From Hydra vulgaris (taxonomy: Eukaryota; Cnidaria; Hydrozoa; Anthoathecata; Hydridae), in NCBI RefSeq assembly GCF_038396675.1, contig NC_088921.1, forward strand, positions 46,825,001 through 46,889,000: a DNA stretch of 64,000 nt, given 5' to 3'. The position numbers and the translations under genes are program-made. Of the stretch, positions 1-10,408 are shown piece after piece. The stretch's first letter is position 1. The number at the start of each line of letters is the position of its first letter. The notes under the pieces are model-generated. The model did no database searches. It was not told the DNA's origin and saw only the letters and a list, made by a program, of their open reading frames with translations.

Positions 1-195
1 TTTATCGTGGGTTCAATGAAAAAAAGTATACTTAGTTTTATTTAAATTTAAGGACAATTTTTTTGCCTTAAACCATTCCGCTAGATTTAAAAATTCCTTG
101 TTTACTATTTTAAATAAAAGGTTGACATCTCCATTAGAATAAAATAAATTCGTTAATGATAATTAAATTTGTTAATAATAATAAAATAAGTTTAC
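1..195. other. AT-rich flank, no gene seen
   Basis: Low-complexity AT-rich sequence to the left of the truncated LINE. I see no coding potential. The LINE reading frame breaks off at about 196, just after the conserved CGVP of the reverse transcriptase. Confidence 0.5.
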
Positions 196-1120
196 GGAAC
201 ACCGCAAGTTATAGTAATCAGTTTTCCTGCTTCATGTGCTATGTATTGTTTTCTGTTGCTTAGATAACTTTTGAGCCATTCTAAATATGTGCTTTTAATT
301 CCATAACTTTCAAGTTTTTTTATAAAATGCTATGGTCTACTGTATCAAAGACTTTGCTAAGATCTATAAAAACTCCGAGGGTAAACTTACTTTCGTCAAA
401 TGCTTTAAATATATCGAGAACAATATTAATAATGGCATGGTCAGTTGAATACTCTGGCTGAAATCCAAACTGTTTATTATATAGAATACTATTTATATTT
501 AGAAAAGTTAAAATTTGGTTATACATAATTCGCTTTTAGATTTTCGAGAAGCAAGGAGAATTGAAATTGGTCTGTAATTTTCAGGATTAGAAATATCTCC
601 TGATTTGAAAATAGGCACGACCCTCGCAATTTTAAGTTTCTCCGGATAAATACTTAGTTTTAAAGATAGATTAAAAATATGTAAAAGAGGGATTGTTAAG
701 TATTTTATCGATTTTTTAATTACATAACTACTAATATTATCATACCTCACACTTTTGTTTAATTTTTAAAAGATATGCTGCATCTAAGAGTTCCTTTTCA
801 GTAATTTCATAATTATCCATCTTAGAGGTCTTATTAGGAGTAAAATATGACTCAAAGTTTACTTCAGTAACTTCTATTTTCGACGCTAAAGTGGAACCTA
901 CACTGACAAAATATTGATTAAGTGTTTCAAAGCAATTAAAGAATTATTTGTAATAGTTTTATTTTCAATGTTTAGATTTATAAGAAGACTATTTCCGTCA
1001 GTTTGTTTCGTGCCAATTACTTCCAATTATGTTCCAAGTATTTTTTGGATCATTTTTATGTTTTATTAAGCGCTCGGTATAGTAATATTTCTTTGACTTT
1101 TTAATAACCATCTCAAAAAC

Positions 1121-1230
1121 ACGTTTATAATATTTGCAATTAGTTTCATTATTGAAAGTTTTTTTTTGAGGAACCACGTTTATAATATTTGCAATTAGTT
1201 TCATTATTGAAAGTTTTTTTTTGAGGAACT
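1121..1230. repeat. 55-bp tandem duplication inside LINE linker
   Basis: A unit beginning ACGTTTATAATATTTGC occurs at 1121 and again at 1176, nearly identical over the whole unit. 55 is not a multiple of 3, so the duplication shifts the ORF2 reading frame. It therefore postdates the functional life of this LINE copy. Confidence 0.8.
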
Positions 1231-2132
1231 TATTATATTGTCGTTGCTTTTTCTTTGACGACTTTAGAATTCTAGGCGTTATCCATGGATTTAATGTTTT
1301 TTTTCCACACATTTTGTAACTACAGGAAAAGCCGTATTGTAAAGTTGTTATAATTTATCAATAAACTTATTGTAAGCCTTATCTGTGTGTTCAATATGGA
1401 GGAGGTCATCCCAATTTAAATCTGATAAAAGAGTATCAAAACTTTCATGGATTTTTCATTTATATTTCACGTATTTTTTTTAACTTTTTGTGCATAGATG
1501 TTATCCCTTTTTTGTGAGATAAGAAATACAGGGAAGTGATCTGAAATGTTGCATTTAAATATTCTTTTTTTGATTTTTTGATTTGAATTCATTGATGACT
1601 ATTTGATCTACAATTGCTGCGCTTTCTCTAGTCATTCTTGTAGGTTTATTAATTAGTGGAATATAGCCTTTCTGATATATGACGTTAAAGAAGTTATTAA
1701 TATTTGTATTTAAATGACTCATGTTCAGGTCAAGGTTAAAATCACCTACAAAATAAATGCTTTTATTTTTGCTTAATTTATTTTTAATTATGTTTTTAAT
1801 ATGATTTTCAACTTGTTTTATTGAGCCGGAAGGTATGTATAAAATGTGGATAATAATGTTTTTTGTGGTTTTATTTATTTTTTCCACACATAGTGATTCA
1901 CAATCATTAGTGGTTGAGCACAAATCTTTTTTTAGCTTGAATAATAAAGAATTACTTATAAATACACGCAAACCCCCTTCTTTCTTCCCAAATCCTCCAA
2001 TTTGATGAATCGCTTTATAATTTGGTTGCTGAAAATTTGTATTTGTCTCGATATATTCATCAGTACACCATGTCTCGCTGAGACTAATAATTTTAAAATT
2101 AAATTTAACCTTGCATAAAAATTGTTTAAGTA

Positions 2133-3051
2133 TAGTACTGGAATTATTATTATGGATTTTTAAGTTAACTATTTTAGTTTTTAAATAATAATCAAGTTTT
2201 TTACTTCAAAAATGATTATCACAGAAAAATATAGTCACAGATTATATATTCCAGGTATATTAAAGTTTTTAATACTTGGTTTGACCACCTTTAGAAGTTT
2301 TCAATGCTTTCACTCTCTTGGGCATGCCCATGATTAAAACACGGCATAATTTGGTAATTGCCACGTTGTGGAACCATACATGGATTAACCTATCTACGAG
2401 CTGCGATTTTGTAGTGATTGGAACTTTATGTATTTCGTCCATCAAAATATCCCATAAATTCTTAATTGGGTTCATATTTGGTGAATTCCCAAGCCATTTG
2501 AGTACAGAAAATTCATTCTCTAGGAGCCATGCCTTCGACAACTTGCCTGTATGGCATGGAGCACTATCCTGTTGAAAGATATAGTCCTTATCAGTAAACC
2601 AATCATGGATTTAAGGAACCAGACATTTCTTTAACACTTTTATATACTTTCTCTGGTTCATCATTGCCTCCACGATATGTAGACGGCTTGTTCCATAGAT
2701 AGATATCGCTCTCCATACAATGATCTTTGTAGAGAACTTTAATGTTTTCTTAAGACACTCAGCCTTGAACTCCTCTCCAGGCCTTCTTCTGACTGTCTGT
2801 ACCCTATCACCCAACACAGCAATTGTTGACTCATCTGAGAATACAACCAGAAATAAAAAAAATGTCTTATAAGTATCTCAGAAATCATAGTAAAAAAATT
2901 ACATTTATAGTCATGATTAACACCTACTGATATTAGTCAGAAAACAAGGTGAGACTGAATAAAATCATATAATAGAAAAATGTAAACTGAATAAAATCTT
3001 ATAAGAGGTTTATAATTATTCTAAAAATCCATAATAATAATTCCAGTACTG
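2133..3051 (-). mobile_element. Tc1-like DNA transposon nested in LINE
   Basis: Inverted repeats of at least 28 bp (2134-2161 and 3023-3050, both reading AGTACTGGAATTATTATTAT from the outside) bound this 919-bp element. TA dinucleotides flank it at 2131-2132 and 3052-3053, the target duplication expected for Tc1/mariner. The right end reads TACAGTACTGG and the left TATAGTACTGG, so the CAGT terminus typical of Tc1 is intact on one side. The interior codes for a degenerate transposase on the minus strand. The element is short of the usual 1.3-1.6 kb, so part of the transposase gene is missing. Confidence 0.9.
2269..2880 (-). pseudogene. Tc1-like transposase remnant
   Basis: Two minus-strand pieces match the catalytic half of Tc1 transposases. 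One (2817-2611) has KFSTKIIVWRAISIYGTSRLHIVE. The other (2541-2269) has FSVLKWLGNSPNMNPIKNLW and ends VLIMGMPKRVKALKTSKGGQTKY, the usual Tc1 C-terminus. The family motif is NSPDLNPIENLW, where the E is the third catalytic acid of DD34E. Here the codon is AAG, giving PIKNLW, so the catalytic E is replaced by K. The DNA-binding half is absent. The protein would be inactive. Confidence 0.8.
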
Positions 3052-3403
3052 TAATTCAAAATTTTTTGAAAAACTCCTTATATTTAACAGCAAAATTGAA
3101 AATGAATTTGCATCTAGTCCTTACATTATGTTTTCAGTTTTAGGGTCATAATATAAAGTGTTTATATTTTGAAATATTTTGTTTTTACTTAAAAAATAAA
3201 TATCCGGGTCAGAATGCTTATCTTGAAGTATCCTATTTTTATTTTGTAATGAATTAAATTCTGAGTTAAGTGTAACATTATCTTCATCCATAAGTAGGGT
3301 ATTTTTTATAAACTGTTAAATTGTTACTTTTCTGAAAAAAAAAAAAATAATAATAATAAGAAGAAGAAGAAAAAAAAAATTCTTACTATTAATGATAAAG
3401 TAA

Positions 3404-4237
3404 TTAAGCACTCGCTTTATTTTTCTTAAATTCTCTAACTATAAGTTTACCATATTTTATAGAAGAATATTTACCATTTTTTCTATGTATTTTCATTTCT
3501 TTTAAGAGTTTTTTCCTTATGACCATTGTTTCAAAAGAGAAGTCTTCGTTGATGTATATTCCTGATCCTTTAAGTCGATTAGATGGATATAGTACTTTTA
3601 TTTTGTCTTTGTAATGTAGAATTTTAACAACAATTGTTCTAGTTTTATTTTCTTCTTTTTTTTCCGACTCTGTGAGCCCTCTCGATATCAACGTTTCTAA
3701 TATTTAATTTGTTTCAAATAAAATTAATAATTTTTTTTTCCGTTTCATTCCAGGTTTCTTGATCGTTTTCGGAAAGCCCGTCGATGCGAAGATTATACCT
3801 AAAGAGTCTATCTTCTAGCTGTCGTAATTTATTCTTTTCCTCTTCACCAATACTGTTTTTGTTTTTAGTTTTCTTTTCTAATTTGCACGCCTTTTTTTCT
3901 CGGTCTTGAGTAACTGTTAGGCTTTCTTCGATATTTTTATTTGTCTTTTCTAGGATTCTCACTCTCTCGGTAATTTATTTAAGTTTAGTGTTTACCTTTT
4001 CGTTTTCTTTTTTTAAAGAATCGCAAATTCGTTTTGATTTATGTATTTCATTAAGTAGCTCATTTATTTTAACGTTATTATTTTTAGGTTACCACTGATA
4101 AGCTTAAAGATATCTTTCCTCTGTTTTGAAAACATTTTATGAAAAATATTCCGAACAACATTTGTTGATATTTGTGTTTCATCTGTATTCCCCGTTTCGT
4201 TAGATTTCTTTCGAACATCAATATTTTTTTTATCCAT
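3404..4237 (-). pseudogene. LINE ORF1 protein (coiled-coil, nucleic-acid-binding type), broken
   Basis: ORF1 of the LINE. It starts at the ATG at 4237-4235 (MDKKNIDVRKKS...). The N-terminal part is charged. The middle section, with ERVRILEKTNKN followed by LEDRLFRYNLRIDGLSEN at about 3962-3760, is a heptad-rich coiled coil leading into the typical LINE ORF1 motif (R.NLRIDG...ETW..TE). The C-terminal piece (3691-3404) contains GIYINEDFSFET and a basic tail, as in ORF1 C-terminal domains that bind RNA. At least two frame breaks lie between these parts, near 4080 and 3700. ORF1 proteins coat the element's RNA; this copy cannot make a full-length one. It lies about 110 bp upstream of ORF2. Confidence 0.7.
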
Positions 4238-4329
4238 TTTATAGTCTTTTTCTTTTTATTTTTTTTTAAAAAGTTACAAAAAATAATTATTTCCTCTGAA
4301 TAAAACAGCCTGCTTGCCGCAAAAAAACT

Positions 4330-4930
4330 TTTTTATGTCGTTAAACATGTCGTTAAATTTCTTTGACGTGATTAGGAATGAATTGAAAATTTGTTGTTGA
4401 TGTACGATCTAACTGAGGACTTTAGCACGTATCACTAATATATGCTAGATAAATTCTGTTACAGTAGACTTCTATGAAATCTTTTTAATGTTTGTATATG
4501 ATTTAGTTTCAGATTTTCTCCACTCGTCAAAGGATGCTTTGAAGTCAAATGTCTCAAAAGTTTGCAAGTGTTTTTCAAACTGTTTCAAACCTTTGCATGC
4601 GATGCATTTGTCATAGGCGCAATCATTTGTGTACGGTTCACAAACAAAATTTTTTATCCTTTTAAATCCTACTTTGACTGATGACTTTTTCTAAGCCGTG
4701 AGCCGATTTCTTTAATGCATCTAATGCAAATTGCATATTTTTATTTAAACTACAAACACAAGGATTATGCGAAAATTTTGTAACATATTTCACATTGCGT
4801 GTGCGCAGGCTGCAATGTCCAATTTTAACGTGGTGGAGCTTTTCCTTGAATAACTGGAAAGCTTCTTTTAGCGTATAATAAAAATTACTCGTCAGAATAT
4901 TGTTTGTTTTTCCTTTTGCTGGGTCACGTG
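4330..4930 (-). pseudogene. Fragment of an uncharacterised repeat-borne protein
   Basis: The minus strand reads, with frameshifts, as one protein-like stretch. It runs LKEAFQLFKEKL, then a region with SLRTRNVKYVTKFSHN and PCVCSLNKNMQFALDAL, then after a break CEPYTNDCAYDKCIACKG, LQTFETFDF and DEWRKSE. The R-P/T-R-N-V-K...CVC...NM pattern resembles a protein family repeated in cnidarian and arthropod genomes and suspected to come from a mobile element. I cannot name it. The stretch lies immediately upstream of the LINE ORF1 on the same strand and could be part of another element. Confidence 0.45.
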
Positions 4931-5159
4931 AGAAACTTCGTCTTTATTATAAAAGTTTACTACTATTGAAATGCAAACAATAATCCAATATTTTGAAAAT
5001 ATATAGTGCAAAACTTAATTGATTGAAAACCACAAAGAAATCTTGATTTTCGAATAAATTTTTAATTCCTTGAAATACACCATGCTGTTTTTTGAAAATG
5101 CAAATTACCCTGTCGACGGGTTAAACTATAATTGTAGGTTAATATGATATTTTTTAACG

Positions 5160-5464
5160 TTTTTTTTTTTTTTTTTTTTTACAGAGCAAAATTTTTATTA
5201 TAGAGTTTTTTATAAAACCTTGCCCAATAACCTAATATTATATCGATAATTAAACTTTTTTCATTTTTAAGTTCAGTGACGCTTGCAGATTTTTGCAGAC
5301 GTGTATTTGACATTTGATTTATTTTTAAAGTCCAAAAGTTTTATGATTAAGTCATATATTAATTCAAATAGTTAAAAGAGGAAGTAGCTGCTAACATTAA
5401 TTAAATTTAGAAACTTTGTTGAAATATTTTAACAGATTTTTTATGGTTTATATATATATGTATG

Positions 5465-5496
<32 letters not shown>

Positions 5497-5560
5497 GGTT
5501 ATATCATTGCAGGCATTACTTGTTGACTGTTACATTAAAAAATTTAACTATAGCAATGCA
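5160..5560. repeat. Non-coding gap with poly-T and (TA)n tract
   Basis: A run of T at 5160-5180 and a TA-rich microsatellite at about 5448-5498 (TATATATGTATG...). Otherwise plain AT-rich sequence with no gene. Confidence 0.6.
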
Positions 5561-6862
5561 TTGGGTTGGGGAATAAGTTCGTTCGATTTTTTTCAAAGAG
5601 GAGTATTTAAAAGATTTGTATGTTGTTGAGTGAAGTTTTGTATTTATAAGATAGTGCCTTTTCTGCTCTACAGAACTGAGTTATTTGTTTTTTCGAATAT
5701 TTTTAGTTTTTCCTATTTTCCACCCTTAGAAATTGAAATACCCAGGTGGAAAAAATTAGCATTTTTGACAACTACTTTTTTTTGCTTTTCATCGCGGTCA
5801 AAAAGCAGCTGAAGCCGCTCGCAACATATGCAACGTGTATAGAGAAGGTGTCATAGGTGAGTGCACAGCACAGAAATGGTTTTCCAAGTTCAAAAATGGC
5901 GACTTTGACCTCGATGATATACCTCGCAGCGGACAACCCACAGAATTCGATGAGGAGCATCTCAAAGCACTTTTTAAGGAAGATGGTCGCTAAACAAGTC
6001 ATGAATTGGCCGAAAAAATAAACTGTGATCATAAGACAATCCTCAATCATCTTCACTCAATGGGATTTTCTGAAGAGCTCAGAGCCTGGGTGCCTCACAA
6101 GCTTAACGAAGTCAACAAAGAAAATCGTCTTCAAATCGCTGCTCAACACCTTGCACGCCATCAAGCAACACGCGGCCACAAACAGCGCTTTTGTACCAAA
6201 TTGTCAAGGGAGATGAGAAATGGTGCCTGTACGTCAATATGAAGCAAATAAAGGAACGGGTAGCCCCAAGAGACACGTCGATACTGAGAGTCAAGCAAGA
6301 TCTCCACCCGAAAAAGACCATGATCTGCGTTTGGTGGGACTAGGGAAGCATGATACACTGTGAAATGCTTGAAAGGAAAGCAATGGTCAATAAGGAGCTC
6401 TACATTGCCCAACTGCGTCGCGTACATGAGGCTAAGCGACTGAAAAGACCTGACTGGCAAGGCCAAGTCATCTTACTCCACAACAACGCTAGACCCCATG
6501 TTGTACAAGTCGTCAAAACCGCACTCCAAGAGCTTGATTGGGAGGTTCTTCAACATCCACCGTACTCTCCGGACCTTGCGCCAACAGATTATCACATTTT
6601 CCGCTCCTTGTCAAATCAAATGAGGGGTGTTAACTTCGACGGCAAAGGGGACCTCAAAAACTGGCTCAACAACTTCTTCAACACCAGACCGGGCGATTTT
6701 TGGCGGAGCGGCATCAACAAATTGGTCGAGAGGTGGGAAGAAGGTTGTAAACAGTAACGGCGAATACATAACTGATTAATTTATTGTTATAATTATTATT
6801 TTTTGTTTAAATTTTTTGTTTAAATCTTTGAAAAAACTGAATGAACTTATTCCCCAACCCAA
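5561..6862 (+). mobile_element. Full-length mariner transposon
   Basis: Inverted repeats of about 39 bp with few mismatches. Both ends read TTGGGTTGGGGAATAAGTTC from the outside (start 5561; reverse complement ending 6862). The 1302-bp length is typical of mariner. A TA follows the right end; the left flank has CA, presumably a mutated TA. A single transposase gene with frame breaks lies between the ends. The moderate decay suggests an inactive but not very old copy. Confidence 0.9.
5780..6757 (+). pseudogene. mariner transposase (DD34D), inactivated
   Basis: The N-terminal helix-turn-helix region reads GQKAAEAARNICNVYREG then WFSKFKNGDFDLDDIPRSGQ and ELAEKINCDHKTILNHLHSMGF. The catalytic core has GDEKWCLYVN (first D), VILLHNNARPHVV and YSPDLAPTDYHIF (third D), and ends at the stop at 6755. 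In mariner the second motif is HDNARPH; here the D codon at 6482-6484 is AAC (N), removing the second catalytic acid. There is also an in-frame TAA after FKEDGR (about 5991), a frameshift near 6185 and a stop after CVWWD. The first codon is not clear because the N-terminus overlaps a T-rich stretch. Confidence 0.85.
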
Positions 6863-7439
6863 TATAAAAGTATCATACTCTTCAAACTATTTAAGAAGAT
6901 TTCAAAATTAATTAGCTCAGACATATTTTGCATTTCTGAGGTAATTTCACAGATATGAAAGCACAAAGAACTCCAAATCTATTAAATATAATACCTTTAC
7001 AACAACCTTTACGAATTAAAGCATGGTTAAACTTCAAATATAATGACAATTAAACGGTTACTTTTATTATTTTATTTTTTTTATTTTATTTATTGATGTA
7101 CGTTTCAATAATAATTTCCTGGGATTTGCTAAAACACAACAAGCAAAACCAAAAAAAGCTTAAATGCTTTGAGAAAAATTTAATCTTTTACTAAAAATCG
7201 TCTGTAGTAAAATGTTAATTCGTCTCAGTGAAAGGCTAAACCTTCTCAGGTTTAAAAAGGCTACTTGACATCGATGAACCGGCACTGATGATAATTTATT
7301 TCCACTTCATAAGAAAAAAAATGTAATCGAAACAGTCAAATCAATCTCTACAGAAAATGTGCACTCATATGAAGCTTTAGAAAAGAAAAGTCCAAATGCA
7401 AATAAAATTTATTTTTATACGAAACTTTGTTTAAATAGG
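6863..7439. other. AT-rich spacer, nothing recognised
   Basis: No convincing coding or structural signal between the mariner element and the hAT fragment. The region 7250-7440 may be the decayed upstream part of the following hAT fragment, but I could not read a continuous frame. Confidence 0.4.
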
Positions 7440-7670
7440 ACAGCAAACCTTTATAGGTGGTAGTCATCAAACGCAAAACAATATCCTAACAGAAACTTGC
7501 TAAAGTTTTCTTATTATTTACGGACGGCAGTGTAAATAGTGAAAAGCTATTTTCGGAAGTAGTACTATGTATTATTTATGACAAAAAGTGCAACCATTTG
7601 CCACCATCAAACGATGAAAAGGCTTTTATCGTAACTTACCATCTATAGATTTTAAGAAACAAATATGCTA
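7440..7670 (+). pseudogene. hAT transposase C-terminal fragment
   Basis: The plus strand reads, with stops and frameshifts, WW-SSNAKQYPNRNLLK, then SVNSEKLFSEV and IIYDKKCNHLPPSNDEKAF. This is the C-terminal dimerisation block of hAT transposases (WW..N...YP.L...A, S...SERLFS..G..Y...R..L.P...E.L). Only this end survives. The fragments on the other strand to its right (7740-8700) come from the middle of a similar transposase, so the original element has been inverted or two copies abut. Confidence 0.6.
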
Positions 7671-7739
7671 ATTATTTGTAATAATAAAAAATAAAAATAG
7701 TTATATGCATGCATTATTTATGCGTTTTTTTTACTACAA

Positions 7740-8700
7740 TCTAGTATTTGATATTGGGCCGAAAACCAACAGTAATAAAAGCAATCTTACTATACTTGCT
7801 TTTGTTTTGTTTCCAAAAGAACAAGTCGTGACCTCGCAGGGCCTCATTACACTTTATGTTTGCTAACTATCTTGACGATTGACCTTCAACAGTGTAGTTG
7901 TCTCATTATTAATTCCTTTATTTGAAAAAGATTTTATTCGATAAGAATTTAAAGCACTTCCTGTCAGCAGATTCACATTTGCATTTAACACAGTAGCTGC
8001 TTGTATTTCTCCTCATTGATTGAATGTATCCAAGTCTGACTGCAGAATTGCTTTAAACCTTCAACGTAGATCTCTTAGAAGGTTTGCTGTTAAAGTCTTG
8101 TTTGTAGGATGTTCTTGCGAAAGGCATTCTAAGTTGAATATAAATGGTAGAACCTGTGAAAGGGATTGGGTATCGGTTTAAAGAATACCTGTTTGTACTG
8201 TCAGGGCATTCAACGTTTTGGAAAATGTACTGGCAGAGATAATTCAGTTGGATCAAAATAAAAATGGGTGCCTTCATTATTTGTATCATGTTCAGACTCG
8301 TCAGATTCAGAGTCATCATGTTTTATAGCTGCGTGCTTTTCCTGTAATAGTCTAATAACTCTAACAATATTAGACCCATTGTCTAAAACAATCAATATAA
8401 CTTGATCTTTTCCAACACTCTAATGGCCAATACATTTTTTTAAACGTTCTGCAAACATATTACCCGTGTGCGAATGTTGGAGTACCGACAAATTTAGAAA
8501 AACATGTCATGTTTGATCGTGGTGATGTTATAGAAACATGCAGTTATTCCAAGGAATAATGCTGTGAGATTCTTCTTTGTCCAACCATCAAGACAAATGA
8601 TAATAGTTTTTTTTTTTAGGCAATCCACAACATCAAATCTAAATTTGGCTAACCCTAAAACACCACAAATTTGGCTACTGGAATTTCTATGCACTCTTAT
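7740..8700 (-). pseudogene. hAT transposase central fragment
   Basis: Minus-strand pieces, in order from the right: FDVVDCLKKKTIIICLDGWT with LTALFLGITACFYN (8694-8494), the first catalytic region of hAT (...DGWT...FLGIT..F). Next is IVLDNGSNIVRVIRLLQEKH followed by an acidic loop (8395-8250), the DN.SN.V.A motif with the next acid. Last is QEHPTNKTLTANLLRDLR with IQAATVLNANVN (about 8120-7960), the helical middle. Several frameshifts. Not functional. It is divergent from the hAT at 16.9-19.4 kb. Confidence 0.65.
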
Positions 8701-10160
8701 AGGCTAATTTATAACATTAAAAAATTGGTGAGCATTATTGAATTTAAAATACAATATTGTACAAATTTGTTATTAATTAACTAGAAATTCAAATTTTGGG
8801 TTATACTTTTTTATCATCTTTCAAAATGGCGGTTAATCTAGTAATGCCAGTGGGTAGCTGGTATTGAAAATCATTTCAATCACGTTATCCTAATGCAGTT
8901 GATGTTCATTTGATTCCGTTGGTCACTTGATTATTCGGCGTTCAAAGCACTCTTCTATTGTCTGGTTTTTTGTTTTTCCACTATTTCAAAAAGATATAAA
9001 ATCGTTATCATCAATTTTACGCTTTAAAAATTGTTTTTTTGCATCTCGTTTTTTTAATCTTTATTTAAATTTTTCTTTATATTTTGTGTGTCTCTTTATG
9101 TCTGATTATGCGCTACCAAGATACTAAAATTTTTTCCGACAAAAGTTGTGCCACACGCGCCATAATATTTCTTGTCCTGAACTGAACCTGGCATGTATAT
9201 ATTTCTGTTTATTTATCATGAATAAAAAAATTCCATATATAACTTTCATGTTTCCTACCAGCCAACAAACTTGATAAACATTTCTTTATTGATTGATTTA
9301 TAAGTCTTTAGAATCTGGTGGTGGATTGCTAGTTTAACATTTGCAATAACAGCAAAATAAGTGTTAATAAGTTGTCATAAAAAAAAATCGTTAAATTCTA
9401 CTTTTGCATTCAATAATTTTCCTTCGGTAATAATTTTTAATTTTTATTTTCGTTTCCTATGCTGATATTCAATTCTATTTAAGTTTTCGTTCTTCAAATA
9501 GTTCCTAATTTTAGTTTTCATTCACATTAACGAAATTGATTATTTTTACTTCTAATATTACTTAGCGTTAACTTAAATATCACTGATATTTTATATATGT
9601 GCATGCAAAATTTAATATCATTTTTCTTTCACTTTAGTATAAAATGAATATTAAGTTTATTAAACATCAACTTTATTTAGTTATTAAAGTCAGAACTTTA
9701 ATTGATAGAAATAAATTGCTTAAAAATTTAAATTTTTGATTACATTTTGGAAGTTACAACGTACTTCTAAATAATATAAAAGTATCCTGAAAATAATGGA
9801 AAATTTTATTTAAAAGTTAAAAATAAAACTTTATAATCATAATCGACAATGTGATTGTATTTAAACTGAAGAAGCAAGTTGGTTTGAAACAGATCTAATT
9901 ATTCTAGAAATATCAGAAGAGTGCTCCGTCGAGTCAACTTTTAACAACATAACAAATCAAAGCGAAAGAAAAACACCAGGAAGAAAATGTTTTAAATAAG
10001 AATAATCAAGCACCAGTATTAAAAGAAGAAAGAGAGAAAAAATGGGAGTGCAGCATACTTATGATGAGTTGATCTTATCTGCTGTAGTAAGTTCAAGGGG
10101 AAATCAATGCCACAGTCTGTGTTTTTCTTTCTAACAATTGGTTTTTTCTCCCAGTCAACC
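8701..10160. other. AT-rich intergenic region
   Basis: No gene recognised. A short plus-strand stretch at about 9880-10090 could be the decayed N-terminal part of the Transib transposase that becomes recognisable from about 10190, but I cannot align it with confidence. Confidence 0.4.
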
Positions 10161-10234
10161 CAATAGAGTAGTAAATATGATTAAAAATGAAAAGTCTATA
10201 ATAAAATTATCTCAAAAGAAGTATTGGCCTTGAT

Positions 10235-10408
10235 CAGTGGCGGCGTTAGGGTAGGGCCTGGTTGGGCGATGGTCCAGGGCGCCGAATATAAAGGGGCGAA
10301 ACTAATTGGTTATTTTACCCTTTGCCTTTTTTTTGAATGGGGTTAAATTGAGCTTGGGATGCCGTAGAAATCTCGCCCAGGACGCTGGTAGTGCTAAAAC
10401 CGGCACTG
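10235..10408. mobile_element. hAT-type MITE (174 bp) inside the Transib copy
   Basis: A GC-richer island bounded by imperfect inverted repeats (left CAGTGGCGGCGTTAG, right end in reverse complement CAGTGCCGGTTTTAG). It is flanked by an 8-bp near-perfect duplication, GCCTTGAT (10227-10234) and GTCTTGAT (10409-10416). An 8-bp duplication with CAGTG termini is typical of hAT elements. Removing it and one target copy restores the transposase reading EVLALMVSADLL, which confirms the boundaries. Confidence 0.85.

Larger units (their letters stand above)
196..3291 (-). pseudogene. LINE ORF2 (endonuclease + reverse transcriptase), split and truncated
   Basis: Starts at the ATG at 3291-3289. The first about 80 residues lead into the APE-type endonuclease (LLNIRSFSKNFE, then after the Tc1 insertion ISLSETWCTDEYIE, and VGDFNLDLNMS at about 1740, followed by INKPTRMTRESAAIVDQIV at about 1610). 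The linker (1312-998) has NPWITPRILKSSKKK and NTWNIIGSNW. The reverse transcriptase begins at about 750 (ARVVPIFKSGD...NYRPIS) and contains the catalytic-domain motifs FGFQPEYSTDHAI and GVFIDLSKVFDTVDH (first catalytic D). It stops after ITCGVP, before the YADD box. The frame is broken at several places, among them the 55-bp tandem duplication at 1121-1230. Non-functional. Confidence 0.8.
196..4237 (-). mobile_element. CR1/L2-like LINE retrotransposon, 3'-truncated, interrupted by a Tc1 element
   Basis: The minus strand carries, in order, an ORF1 with a coiled coil (4237 to about 3404) and an ORF2 that starts at 3291. ORF2 has an endonuclease domain, a linker and the first half of a reverse transcriptase, and ends at about 196. 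A 919-bp Tc1-like element (2133-3051) sits inside the endonuclease domain. Removing it joins the endonuclease start (LLNIRSFSKNFE) to its continuation (LKQFL...ISLSETW). Unlike most LINE copies, this one keeps its 5' end and has lost its 3' end. It belongs to the same family as the copy at 47.6-50.5 kb, because both ORF1 C-termini share a YINEDF/Y motif. Frameshifts, including a 55-bp tandem duplication at 1121-1230, show it is dead. The clade assignment is from motif recognition only. Confidence 0.85.

Noticed and set aside
6112..6466. Minus-strand open frames over the mariner
   Set aside because: Antisense shadows of the transposase gene, with no independent support.
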